A DNA stretch of 64,000 bases from Diaporthe sp. PMI_573 (lineage: Eukaryota > Ascomycota > Sordariomycetes > Diaporthales > Diaporthaceae), in the NCBI GenBank assembly GCA_021399435.1, contig JAJTUP010000010.1:744001-808000 (forward strand), written 5' to 3'. Both the position numbers and the translations under genes were made by a program. A model generated the notes under the pieces. The model worked only from the letters and a program-made list of their open reading frames with translations. It was not told the origin of the DNA and did no database searches. Each line of letters starts with the position of its first letter. Positions within the stretch are counted from its first letter, which is position 1. This document shows, piece by piece, positions 19,271 to 30,348 of the stretch.

Positions 19271-21394
19271 TCAATAGATATCGAAAATCTCTTCCGAAAT
19301 ATTGTCCTTTATGAGCTCTCCACACATAATTCCTGCAACATAACTATCGCCACAGAATGTCCACCCTTCTGGGTTCCGTTTTCGTAAGATTACTGTGGTC
19401 TTGGTCTCCCATAGAATAGTTATCACATCACCGGGTTTGAGCCCAATCCTTCCCGTCGCAGTCTTGAAAAGTGTCCTTCCCCTGTTCTCGTGGGCAAGTA
19501 AAATTCCTGCGTAAATTGACAGTCCCTTGAGTCTTCTCAGTGTCTAGGGTGAAGTCCTTGTCTAGATTCAAAGCCTCTCCATATGAGGCGTGCCGAAGGA
19601 ACTTAACTTCGATTTTAGTCAGGTTCTCTGCAGCAATTGCCTCTCGTTGAATCATTTTAAGGCATAGCCTGTGAATTCTCTTGGGGAGCCTGGGGGTGAA
19701 TGGCCAACTTCCGTCGCTGATGCAGTTCAAAGCTTGCCAGACTTGAGAAGGCAGCACTTCATCCACCATCTTCCATTCGTCTTCACCACCTAGCACTTCT
19801 CCCTCTTCGATGACCTGATCCAGATCTGCGAATTCGCAAACAGATTGAAGCCAGTTATCAGCACTGGTGGTGTCGTTCGACCAATCGCTAGGCTCTGGTC
19901 CGAGATCGGCTGTCATCACTTTCTCGATCCTATCAACTTGGAAGCCACCAAACCGCAAGACTGGGTCGTTGCTGATGTTCGAATCGTAAGCCAAGGTAGG
20001 TTGTTCCCTACGGTTAGGTTGTTCCTCAAAGTCTCCTCTGAAGAAGTCTGGCCAATGTTTATCTCGCCTTCGATGCGCGATATTAGCGGTTGAGCCCCCT
20101 CCAACCCAATGGTAGCCCAGTCTGGCACCCATGTAGGAAGGGACTCATGCTCAGACTCGGTATCTTTAGGGGGTTCTCTGGGAGGGCAATTTGCTAACGT
20201 GAAACACCGCCATTGCTCATACATACGTGGGGTACAATTCTCTCTCCAGTAGGTAAAGTCGTCCCTCTCGTGCCTCGGAAACAGTCTGGTAACTTTGATG
20301 AACATGTCCTTGAGAGTGGTACTGCAGTCCACGGATAAAGCCTCGACTTCCTCGAGACTCAACACTCCTACAAGCCCAAGAACCAGATCTCGCGGGTAGG
20401 TTACTGCATAGTGTAGTCGTTGAGGAGCCTTTTCAATCTGCCACAAGATGTTTTTCAAAGAGACATGCTCATTGTGATGGTTGCGGCGGAGCTCCAATGA
20501 CCGGATAGATAGCAGGCTGGATGGCAGGTCAGTGGGCGCAATGTTGAAAAGTTCTCCGCAAAACTTAATTGTTCCAAGTGTCTCTTCAAGTTGCTGGAGT
20601 GGTACATCTTTTCCCCCGCTTATTACCACACCATTTGTCGCCAGAAAAACTTCCTGTATGACCCAGACTCTGGTCCAGTAAGGATTCTTCAGGATTAGGC
20701 GCAAGCCCTCCGCAATGGGCGACTTTGTCCATAACGCCTTGGTATCACGCATCTTGACGATCAAATGGGTCTGAGCATCGAAGAAATCATCCCCACTGGG
20801 AGATCCCATGTTCAGCGTTACTATACTCAATGTGTAGAAACTGGTATTCCAATGGCGGTCATGTGGATTTGCCATGCTGGCGCCTTGACAATCGACGGCT
20901 TCCTGCCCGATTTCAGAGATGAAGTCCATGATCTGAGCCGAAGCGGTGCTGTTGCCTAGCCACATGTAGACTGTCTCGGCGCTCTGATAGATGCCCCTCA
21001 TCTGCTGTATTTGCCACGTCTTCTCGGTGTCATCTTGTTGGTTGATGCAAATTGCATCTATCCAAAGCCACTCCGTGAGAGACTTCTGCTCAAATCGTTT
21101 CAGAGCATCGTAAAGGTTGTATGCCACTGGAAAATCTTGATCGTCGATCTGTATGTTGTGCATACTGGGGGGGTTCTGTTGCAGGGGGTTCCAGCAGTAG
21201 GATAGGGCCGAGAATGGCGTACGGCGATCATCGGCGGTCCCATCCAGTGCCTGGCAATTCAATCGAAGACATAATTGGCTGGATGCAGTGATCATGTCAC
21301 TCGAGGGTTCTTTCTCGGAGTGGGGCAAGATCAACTGAACAAGTCGTATCTGGTGGCGATTTTGATTGAGCTGCCCATAGACGAACGCAGGCAT
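19271..21394 (-). pseudogene. HET domain protein gene with two apparent frame changes
   Basis: A classic HET protein. The start MPAFVYGQLNQNRHQIRLVQL (ATG 21394) leads to FSALSYCWNP (residues 61-70), WLWIDAICINQQDD (109-122) and WTRVWVIQEVF, then LPTWVPDWA. The first frame is open to about 19916. Homology-like coding passes to a second frame near 20000 (...LRFGGFQVDRI...) and returns to the first frame near 19500, where the usual HET C-terminus appears (GRTLFKTATGRIGLKPGDVI ... FCGDSYVAGIMCGEL), ending at TGA 19271. The second change could be an intron ending at an acceptor near 19515, but I found no convincing donor. The first has no usable GT-AG pair. So either a decayed gene with compensating indels or assembly errors; a functional gene with unusual introns cannot be excluded. 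Confidence 0.65.
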
Positions 21395-22806
21395 TTTGGC
21401 ATTAGATAATGCCGCGTTGAAAATCCAATAGCAGCTTCTGGAAGTCCTGCAGATCAGCGGATCTGTTGACAGAAGTGACAATAAGAAGTAATGATGAAGG
21501 AGGGATGCAGAGGTAGAAGAAATCCACACCGGAAGTCCACCCCCTATGCACCATGGCTGCATGGCAACCTAAGCCGCTGGATAGAGCTGGAGCAAGCAAC
21601 AGGGGCTCAACTCTACGTTTGACGGTCTGGCTCTCCTTCAACGGCTTCAATGTTGATCTAGTAAAGCACGTGATGCAATAGCCCAGCGCGGCCCTGCCCA
21701 GAAGAGGATTGATGGTCTCGATCGACCCTTTCCCTCGTCTACTCGGAGCGTCCATGACTAGCGAGTCCGCCAAACAAATCTGGCAGTAAGCAGCCGCCCA
21801 TACGGCCGTTCCAACGAAGACAAACGAGTTGTTTGTCCACGTTTAAAGAAAGCCCAAATGCATTGTCGGCAGTAACCTATCCCTGCCTGGGAGAAGGGAG
21901 GTCTCCCTGAGTTGCAGATCTAAGCATGTCAAAGCAGCCCCCACATGTGCAGCTTGACAATGAACGCGAACACGTCGTCGTCGCGCCCAGGGACCCTAGG
22001 GACCCATACAATGTGCTTTTCGGGCTCACTAGCGCCTTTCAATTGGCACAGAGAAATGTGTATCTGTCCAAATTTGAAGTTCATTGTGAGCCCTCTCCTT
22101 CTACGTAGTGACCATACCTGCCCATGTGCCTCGATGCCGGCAGTAACACTTCAACTGTAGCCCATGATGCTGTCCAGCTCGACACCCACAGGACCTGGGC
22201 ATGCTGCCCGAGACTGGAACGTTCCGGCTACTGTGAGACCTTGCTGCCTGGAGCCCCAGTGACTCGCCAGGTGGCTCACTGCGGGAGCTCCAATGCGCCT
22301 TTCATGGTCCGATCCATGGTGGAGCTCCAGGGCGGCCACAAAGAAAGCAGTCTGCCTTCTCCCAGGGCCAGCGACCCGTCTAACGCGGTCTGAAGCTTTA
22401 GACCGCGCTTCAAAATAGGATTTAGAATAGCTTAAGGTCCATTGTTGTTAATTCAACTTGATTTGACCAATTGTAGCTATCCGCGGTCTGGTCGTTCGGT
22501 TCGCGTGGCCTATTCGGCACAGCATATATCGCGACTCACCACCACAGAACCGCGCCAGATAGGCCCAAACCACCACTGCCAGACATCGTGAGAAGATCGG
22601 ATCACGAATTTTGAAGCCTTATGTGAGTCGCCGTCGTCTGCACCCAGGGAGCACAGACCGCCCCCAAAATAATATTTATACCCAAGCCCCCTTCCCCAGT
22701 TTCTGACTTCCTTTCCTTCCTCTCTCTCCATCCTTCAACAACTTCAACTTCAGCTTCCTCTCAACTTGATTTCATAACATCAAGTCTCTTTAGCGGTCAA
22801 CGGAAG
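21395..22806. other. Intergenic region, no gene seen
   Basis: Upstream region of the HET gene and then non-coding sequence. A short hairpin lies at about 22386-22407 (GCGGTCT ... AGACCGC). A TATA-like element near 22671 is listed separately. Frames of 60-123 codons lack features. Confidence 0.45.
22669..22682 (+). promoter_or_regulatory. TATA-like element upstream of the RRM-like pseudogene
   Basis: An A/T block reading AATATTTATA stands about 130 bp before the first coding-like exon. It is followed by a pyrimidine-rich leader typical of fungal 5' ends. Recognition is by motif and position only. Confidence 0.3.
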
Positions 22807-23825
22807 TTGACTGATCCTCCTTGGCCACCGCCCTCAACGGCAAATCCCACCATCATCCTCAACAACTTTGGCAAACGGCTGGGCGAGAGCTGGCCACTCA
22901 ACAAGAGGCCCCAAGAATCCCAAACATCAACCCTGGTAAGAAAACCTTCAAGTCGAAAACAAACGGCGATGAATTCTAACACCGACCAAGGCAGTTGACT
23001 TGGGTCCCGCGGAGGACCACCTCCTCCAGAACAGCCCTACCACTTGCGGGCAACAACAAGAAAGAAGACAAGTTGAGGTGAGCGGGCGACCTGCTCCCTC
23101 GCCTGACTCCCCAAGTTGCGACACTGTGATTAAACCTATCCCACTTGAAAGAACTTCATGGGGACTAATATGAGCCAGGTTTCGAATAACGTCGGCTTCA
23201 GCGGTGGAATACCCGCGCCGCCCACGATCACAATCTGTGACGTCCTCCCGCGGATCTGCGGGGGTGTCAACTCTTGCCATGTGAGCAAGTTCGGGAGTAC
23301 AACAAGTACCACCGAACTGTCATCGTCTCGCCTCTCCCTGACACGGCAACCGTTGCCGACGTCCTCCCCCGGATCCGTGGCAGCGTTGACTCTTGCTACG
23401 TGAGCCAAGGACCGCGTCGCCGTTGTCAACTTCAAGCTCCCAGCCGACGTAATCACTTACGTTGAATTCTGCGCGGACACGCCTGTCTGGAGTCTGTGGA
23501 CCTTCCAGACCTCCCGGCCCAATGCCCCTTTCACCTGGGAGTGCCGCGCCAAAGTCAAGCTATTCAAGTCGGCCCCTGGATGGGTTCCGCCTGGGACTTC
23601 AGACCAATCCGGCCCCGGACCATCGTCGCCGGAGACTCCCGCTGCCTCGTATACAAAGAGTGCAAGCCGCACGAGGTGGCTGGAATCTACCGCGCCCATG
23701 GGCTCGGAGGAGCCCAAACGCCCTCTCGCAGATGAGCAGAAGGCAAACCGAGATGCCAAACCTCGGGAAAATGGTGACGACAAACGGCCCGACCAGAGGA
23801 TCGGCCAACAACGACGCCGATGAAG
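22807..23825 (+). pseudogene. Decayed gene for an RRM-like fungal protein, with a duplicated exon segment
   Basis: The first exon-like frame (22807-22935, ...WPPPSTANPTIILNNFGKRLGE...) begins at TTG with no in-frame ATG. It ends at a good donor (GTAAGA), with branch point CTAAC and acceptor at 22994. Further coding-like pieces are 22995-23078, an RRM-like beta-alpha segment (RTVIVSPLPDTATVADVLPRI, about 23309-23402), and the second half of the fold (DRVAVVNFKLPADVITYVEFC, from about 23411), which runs open to TGA 23825 as a Pro/Arg-rich tail. The two halves are one base out of frame with no room for an intron. The DVLPRI block occurs twice (about 23248 and 23355) in different frames. Loss of ATG, a frameshift and duplication point to a pseudogene. 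Confidence 0.5.
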
Positions 23826-24780
23826 AAGAAGGCGGAGGGGGGGTTGGCAAGGAGCCCAACAACCATGGGCCATAACCACTAACAAGAGTGGTGCTGAGGC
23901 CCCAGTGGTTCGATCCCCGCTTGAGATCATGGGGTGTCATGCTCCAAGAACCCTAGGGCTGACAACCGCGATGAGACGGCGCGCCCGTACGCCTGGTTCG
24001 AGCATACCGGAATGGGGTCCATGGACATCCACAATGTCCGCGACAGGACGACGCAATTGAAGCGCGTGGCAGTCCACTACAAGAAAACACATGCCCTCGG
24101 CCAGCCGCCATCCAGCATCAGCATGCCGGACTTCGAGCATGTCGGACTTTCTGACTCTCCTCTGGAGATGGGGACCCTACTCTGGGCACATCAATGCTGC
24201 CCAACATGAACCGCCTTGCGGTTACGTTCCAACCGTGGCGTAATCTCCGAATCTCGTCGAACTTCATGAAGCACGATTCGTTCCTGGGAAAATTCTGTGC
24301 GGCTTTCAAACTCTACGGCAAGAAAGGTCTCGCTGACCGGGAGCTGGCTGCGACGCTACAAGAGGCTTTGCCCATGGAGATGCAAACCACTGAGTCTGAT
24401 GATAGCAGACAGGAGGAAGCAAAGAGCTTCATCCAGTTTGTCGTGTCGATCTCCTTCTTGTTCTTCGGTCATCCGTCCATCTCACGCTGAGCAGAGCGGC
24501 TCAGAGCAGACACGGCAGGCCACCCCCGAGCACAAGCACCAGAGCAGCAGGGCCGCCACCGGGCCGGTTCCACCTCTCCCAACAACTGTGGCGGCTCTCC
24601 CGGCGCCTCCGACAATGGCAGCCCACCCCAAGGGCCCCCCTCGGGGCCCAGGAGCACGACCTCTCTGAGCCACGGCTGTCTCCTGCGTGGATGGTTGTCA
24701 GCGTAGCTGGCCCGGTCATGCTCGGCGCCTTGTCGAAGCTTTGACGGACGCAGCAGAAAAGGGAGCCACAAGAAGATGTG
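23826..24780. other. Unassigned sequence with coding-like fragments
   Basis: Frames at 23934-24209 and 24194-24490 on the plus strand (the latter with FLGKFCAAFKLYGKKGLADREL) look weakly protein-like and could be further decayed exons of the upstream gene. No domain was recognised and no continuous splice path was found. Confidence 0.3.
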
Positions 24781-25170
24781 GCAAGAGGAAGGCTATATTA
24801 TCTTTTTTATTTTATATATAGTAGTATTAGTATTTTTCTTTCTTAAGCCAGGCCAATATTATTTAAGATAGTATATAAATATTTTGCTTTTTTGGCCCAA
24901 GCCTTAACGTGGCTGCACCAGATCTCGGACCACCCCCCATTTCGGCCCCGATTTCCACATAAACTCACACTTTTCAATAAATTCTACCAAGCTCAAATAT
25001 AATTGTAAAACAATAGATCTATACTCAAAATATAGCGTTTTAATTAAAGTCTTTTTAAAAAAAAATATTACATAACTATTAAATGGTTCTTAATATTATT
25101 AAATAATTATTTAAAGTTGGAGAAGTTTAAATGTTAAAAATTACTAGTACTTTCTATTAAAACGAGGGAG
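24781..25170. repeat. AT-rich island with a pogo/Fot1-type inverted-repeat end
   Basis: Two AT-rich blocks flank a segment at about 24904-24970 that begins TA-ACGTGGCTGCACCAGATC and reads like the terminal repeat of a Fot1-type element. The matching opposite end was not found here, so this is probably a truncated, RIP-degraded remnant. Confidence 0.45.
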
Positions 25171-25872
25171 CTGAGGCCGGTCGGCCAGGTGTGCCGTACT
25201 GCCTCATCCAGCCCGGCCCGGCCCCGTCAGCTCACCACTCTCCTTTGTTCACCCGGTGGCACGCGCCGTGGTACCCGGTAGAAAAATCTCGCGATAATGG
25301 AAAATGAGGCTGGTTAGGCCGTGATATAGGAGCTGGAGTTCCACGACATCAAACTATCGACTGCGGTCGTCCCACATGCTCACATTGCATGGGACAACTC
25401 AGACACGCAGGGAAGTTGTCGGGCAGTGCTGCATGAGCATGGGGATATTGGTGGGGCCCTAGACTCCTAACTGCAGTCTGGTGCATTGGCAACAACGCAG
25501 CTCCTACTGCATTTAATCACAGTTTTGCCTTGGCCGCCCTGCTGGACACTCAATGATTTGGCCTGCACTGCCCTCCACATTGCGAGTCCATTGCCCTGAG
25601 AATCCTGACCAGCTCGTAAGAGCCGCACACCGAGCAAAGATGTCTACATGAAGTGCTTGTCCTCTTTTCTTTGCTCATACTTTTATACACAATACGCCCA
25701 AGGCACCTCCACTGCTGCGCACACTGCTTCACGATATACCTTCACTTAATATTCTGCCTAACTCACTTCCGAATTACCTTTCTTCCCGACTCTGAAAAAA
25801 GATCATTGCAGCATAACTAAATCCCGACGGACAATACTTTCGCTTCACCATCACAATACTGCCTTCAGCAAT
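25171..25872. other. Intergenic region, promoter of the next HET gene
   Basis: A GC-rich patch (25160-25270) is followed by ordinary sequence. No gene seen. Confidence 0.4.
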
Positions 25873-28236
25873 ATGGCGCTATGCCAGTCCTATGACGATG
25901 TTATCCGATTCCCGTGCTCCGGCACGAGAACGATTCATGATACTTCTGCGTCATTCCTTGCTGCTGTTAAGGGCGGATGCTACATCTGTCAAGGCCTCTT
26001 CTGTCAGGTTTCAGACGAAGGGAAACAGGCGCTCCGAAGGGGCATTGAGACATCCGGGCCGCTGCCAAAGTACAGGTACAAGACGTATATGCATGACCAA
26101 TCGCAATGGTTGACATTGTACCAAGGGGAATTCGACAACAGCAGGCTTGGTACTGTGTACCTCAATCTTCAAATGATTGGTCTGGATGTGGAAGCATCAT
26201 CTGGGAGCATGGCGTTAACGGAGAGTGCGCGCCTGTTTTTGATTCCAACGAAAGCGAGAGGCGACAAGGAGCCTGCATCTGCACGTCTACCGTGGACTCT
26301 CACTTCTTTTACGACCAACTCCGAGGAGACATTCTCAAAGATAAAGTCTTGGCTTGACAAATGTGCTGAGACCCATGTCCAGTGTCGTGTGCGACGAAAC
26401 GAGAAGGATACGACCTGGCACCCAACACGCCTTATTGAAGTTTTACCGGTACCTCAAAGCGGCAGCAGGGTGGAGGACCTGATGTGCCGAATTGTGGAAC
26501 TCAAGTCGGAGCCCGTGCCAAAGGACCCGGACCTGAGGTACATCACATTGAGCCATCGTTGGCCACAGAACCAGGAAGCATTCCAAAGGTTGACGTTAGA
26601 CAACCTAGCACAGTGGAAGGCTAGCCTTCCAGTGAAAACGCTACAACAAACCTTTCGCGATTCTTTTCTGGTTGCCCACAAGGTCGGAATAACCTATGTC
26701 TGGATTGATTCGCTTTGTATCATTCAGGATGGTGACGAATTTGAGGACTGGGACATAGAGTCACCTTTGATGCAGAAGGTGTACTCAAACGCGGAGTTCA
26801 ACATTTGCGCATCAAAAAACGATCAGAATGGGAATCACGGGGGGTTGTTCTCACTACGAGAGCCTTCAAACTTTCAATGTTTGCCACACAAATTGTTTGA
26901 TCCTGACGATCACAAGTTTGAGGATGAGGATGATTATGAATGTAACGACAGCGGACACTATCTCATCGCGAAGAGGGCTCCAATTGCCGTATGGGAGGAA
27001 GCGATGAATGCTTCTCCATTGACTTCCCGTGGATTCATATTCCAGGAGCAGCTTTTGTCCCGCGCAAATCTTCACTTTGGTAACCACGAGGTTTTCGTCG
27101 AATGCATGGGGATGAGAGCAAGCGAGTCCTTGGGATTAGACCAAGACTATGAGGGACCTTGGCGATGGTGGCGCTCTTTCTTCAAAGAACAACTCCGAAT
27201 CTCTTGTTGCGTGGAAGAAAAAGAGTTAGTGTCATCAGATGAGAGCAGCGATTCAGACTATGTCGATGATATGTTTGATAAAGATGTCTACAAGCGTTGG
27301 CATGAACTCTTGAGTCGATCCACAAAACTTCACCTGACGAAATCCAACGACAGGCTTCTAGCCTTGTCGGGCGTGGCCCAGCATTTCAAGAACTCGAACG
27401 ATGATCTCTATATCGCTGGGTTGTGGTGCAGCCGCCTTGCCACGGAACTGTTATGGGAAGTGGCAGAGGCAACGCCCAGAGAAAACTGAGAGGAACGAAA
27501 GGAAGCGTGTCGAAATTTAACCTTTTCGTGGGGTTCTGTGGTGGGAGAAGTCGAGAATCGAGCCGACCCGTATCTTCCTCACGACATCGTCAAGGTTCAG
27601 GTTTTGGCCGACTTGAAATTCACAAAATTTCGCATGTCTCTGGATACTATAAACACCACAGCAGGGGAGGAATTGCCATTCGTGGAGGACATGTTTTCGT
27701 TACCGTCAACGCCGACGATTGAGCTCAGATTGACGGGCTTCTTGAGGCCAATGGCTTTGAAGAAGCGAGATGATTCTGTGTCCCGGATATCCAGATACAG
27801 AGGGCTTCGATATCGGGACTTGGATCTGGCATTGAAACTAGGCAGACATTGGAGTAAAGGACAGACCAGGCTCGACTTCAGCATAGTGTCATCAGAGCTG
27901 ACTGCTTTGAACGATTCTGGTCGACTTTTCCTCATGCCAATAGCTGAGATATGCAGCAGTGTGTGGTTTCTTTTGCTCGAGCTTGTGGAGACGAGTGACG
28001 GGGCAAACATGGGAAGGTTCCGGCGCATCGGTGTTCATAATTTGGGAGCTCATGCTCCGTCGGTCGACGAGTGGATGAAAACGCAATTATCCTCCGAGGA
28101 ATTCTTCGAGAAACAGGCCGATCACGGATTAACGGAGAGTGGCGAGTCCATTCCCGGTCACTACAAAGACCTCAGTGAGCTGCCATGCTGGCGATATGAC
28201 GAGTCATCTGAGCAACACACGATTTTCATCATCTAG
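25873..28236 (+). pseudogene. HET domain protein gene interrupted by a single in-frame TGA (788 codons overall)
   Basis: From ATG 25873 the frame runs 538 codons, meets TGA at 27487-27489, then stays open in the same frame to TAG 28236. The first part has an N-terminal Cys-containing region (CYICQGLFCQ, 36-45), LSHRWPQ (226-232) and YVWIDSLCIIQDGDEFEDW (275-293), the HET core. After the stop come FSWGSVVGEVENRADPYL and ...RLFLMPIAEI...LLLELVE...FRRIGVHNL, the normal C-terminus of this HET subclass (the W-S-W-A-S and F-x-R-I-G blocks). The break therefore falls inside a conserved architecture. TGA could derive from CGA by C-to-T change. A 30-40-nt intron over the stop is possible but unusually short. 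If translated as is, a truncated 538-aa HET protein results, which may still be active because the HET core is intact. Confidence 0.75.
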
Positions 28237-28286
28237 AATAATCCTATCAACATTGCTAATTATCAGAACGATGAGGTATGACTCAT

Positions 28287-30348
28287 TCAGCGTGGAACAT
28301 GTGTGACCTCGGTGTACGGAGCCTGCAAAGGATCATACTCCACCTGATCACCCTGCATCGGCTTCTCAATCAACGTGACCCGCATGGTCTTTGCCCTCCC
28401 CTCCATCTGCTTCACATACTCTACCCCATGGACGACATCCTGCACCTGGTGGCCACGAGCCATCACAGCCAAACTACTCGACTTCCACGCGGGAGCCGAC
28501 CGATTCCGAACAAGCGTCAGCACAAAGAACAAGACGCCCAGCAGCAGGCTGGCGCAGTGAATCGATAGCCATGGCCACTGGATCTCGTAGAATGTCGTGA
28601 GGACGCCCTTATCGCCGACAAGATCCCTGTCGGCCCCGTTGAAGCTCGCGTCCGAGCCGGAGCGGAGCGCGTTACTCATGCTCGTCGCCAGGCTGGTGAA
28701 GGTGTCGTTCAGGTCCTCGGCCGAGAAGAGCACCTGAACTGTGCTCGGGGAGAACTGGACCTGGCCGGTCGTCAGGTAGAACCCGTTCAGGTGCCACTCG
28801 GTCGTGTTGTCGTCGGACACGTCGAAGTCTTCCAGGCCGGCTGCGAAAGTTCTATTGAAGTAGGCCCCGACTCCGTTGACTGCCGCCTGGGAGATATTGT
28901 ACCGTGTATTGTTGGCCGGTGATGTCAGGCTCAGGTCCGACCGAAGGAATCCGGACCAGTAATTGTGGAACGCTATGCTGGAACGGATTTCGTCTCTGAG
29001 CGGCTCCAACAGGTTGTCTTGCGGCTGCCATGAATCAGGGGCACGCACGGCATCCTGTACTTTGGTCGCATTCTCTTGCAACGTTCCATCCTTCACCGCG
29101 GCTGAGTAGCTGTTAATGCAGTAGTGCAGTGCGCACTCCATTGCTGAATGTGGTAGGTCCGGCCAGGCTGCCGATGAGTTCGTCGGGTCCTCTGTGACCC
29201 GGATCATGGACATTGCCCATATCAACGTGTCGAGGTCCTGCATGCTGACCGTTTCGCTGGCATTGCTTGTGCCGAGTGTTGTCATCATAACCGCTCCGTA
29301 GACACCATCATTCGCGCCCTTGTCTATGTCCTCGTTGTACACCCAGCCATTATCGTTTTCGATGAAAAGACCATTTGGAAGCCTGAAGGCTGTGTTTCCT
29401 TCGAAGGTGACCGCTAATGCTGGATTGTCGGTCGCCAAGAGGCCGTAAAGACCAATATTTGTAGCGTGGCGCTCCAGTTTATCGGTGATGTCGACGCAAC
29501 TGTTGCAGATTGCAAGTGACTCATATTCTGGCCATGTGCAATTTCCGGTGGGGCAGTTGAAGGCGCCTTGCTGAAGAACATTTTTGAGTGGTTGGTCGAG
29601 CCCAAAGAGTATCGCCGACTGCATCGAGAAGTCTGCGTTGGCCCTGACTATCGTCGTGTTGAAGTCCGTCGGTGCCGCTAATCGGAGTCAGCATTTGATG
29701 AATGCGTGTAGTCAAGAGACCGGACAAGAGGCTTACATGGATCAAGAGTGAGTATTGAGTCACGAAACCAGCTGCCCTTGGAGTATCGTTCTGCCCTTGA
29801 GATGACGGCCTCATGATCCTCGTTGTACACGAGGTCTTGCCTCAACTGAACCAGCTGTTGCGAGAAAGGGTCGACCGCGACATCCAGCAAAACAATAATG
29901 GCACCTAAGCGAAGAATCCATCTGAGCAGGTCAGCAACAACATTATTCACTAGTGGAAGCTTCAAGAATGGGAAAGTACTTACGCCTTTTTGCAATTCCA
30001 CATAAGTCGCAAGCTTCCGAGCAAGCCTCGACTGGCAGAGTCGATCCGTTCAAAGTCCATCAACGGCCTTGCGCGGTCGGTGAACAATATCCATTTCCAC
30101 TGACTGATCAGCTCGCCGACTGCGAACAGTAACGCGGCTTTGCTAACGGTCGATAGGAGGGAAACGATAGAATTCAGCGTGACCCCGTACCAGGTGAAGA
30201 TCGGCTTGCCATCGTAACCCAGCAAGAGACCCACCAGTGCCGCGAGACATGAAGCGGACCCGATGACGGACACTATCTCCCACCCCCATGATCCCACCAA
30301 CGAAGTGCCGCTTGTCATTATTGATTTAGTTGATATGAGATGATACAT
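28287..30348 (-). CDS. DUF3176-family multi-pass membrane protein, three exons, ~646 aa
   Basis: Exons 30348-29984, 29921-29737 and 29677-28287 join in phase to 647 codons with stop. A second in-frame ATG at 30318 could be the true start. The N-terminus shows the DUF3176 pattern: WGWEIVSVIGSASCLAALVGLLLGYDGKPIFTW, then NSIVSLLSTVSKAALLFAVGELISQWKW and a D-x-A-S-R-G-L-L-G-S-L block, so two to three membrane segments. A third membrane segment lies in exon 2. A large Cys-containing, N-glycosylation-rich domain follows (CPTGNCTW, CNSC, many N-x-S/T), then a C-terminal membrane helix (WLSIHCASLLLGVLFFVLTLV) and a cytosolic tail. Function of the family is unknown. It is divergent to the membrane protein at 31894. 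Confidence 0.85.

Noticed and set aside
23890..23935. GGTTCGATCCCC box resembling a tRNA B box
   Set aside because: The T-stem does not pair properly and no A box or cloverleaf could be drawn.
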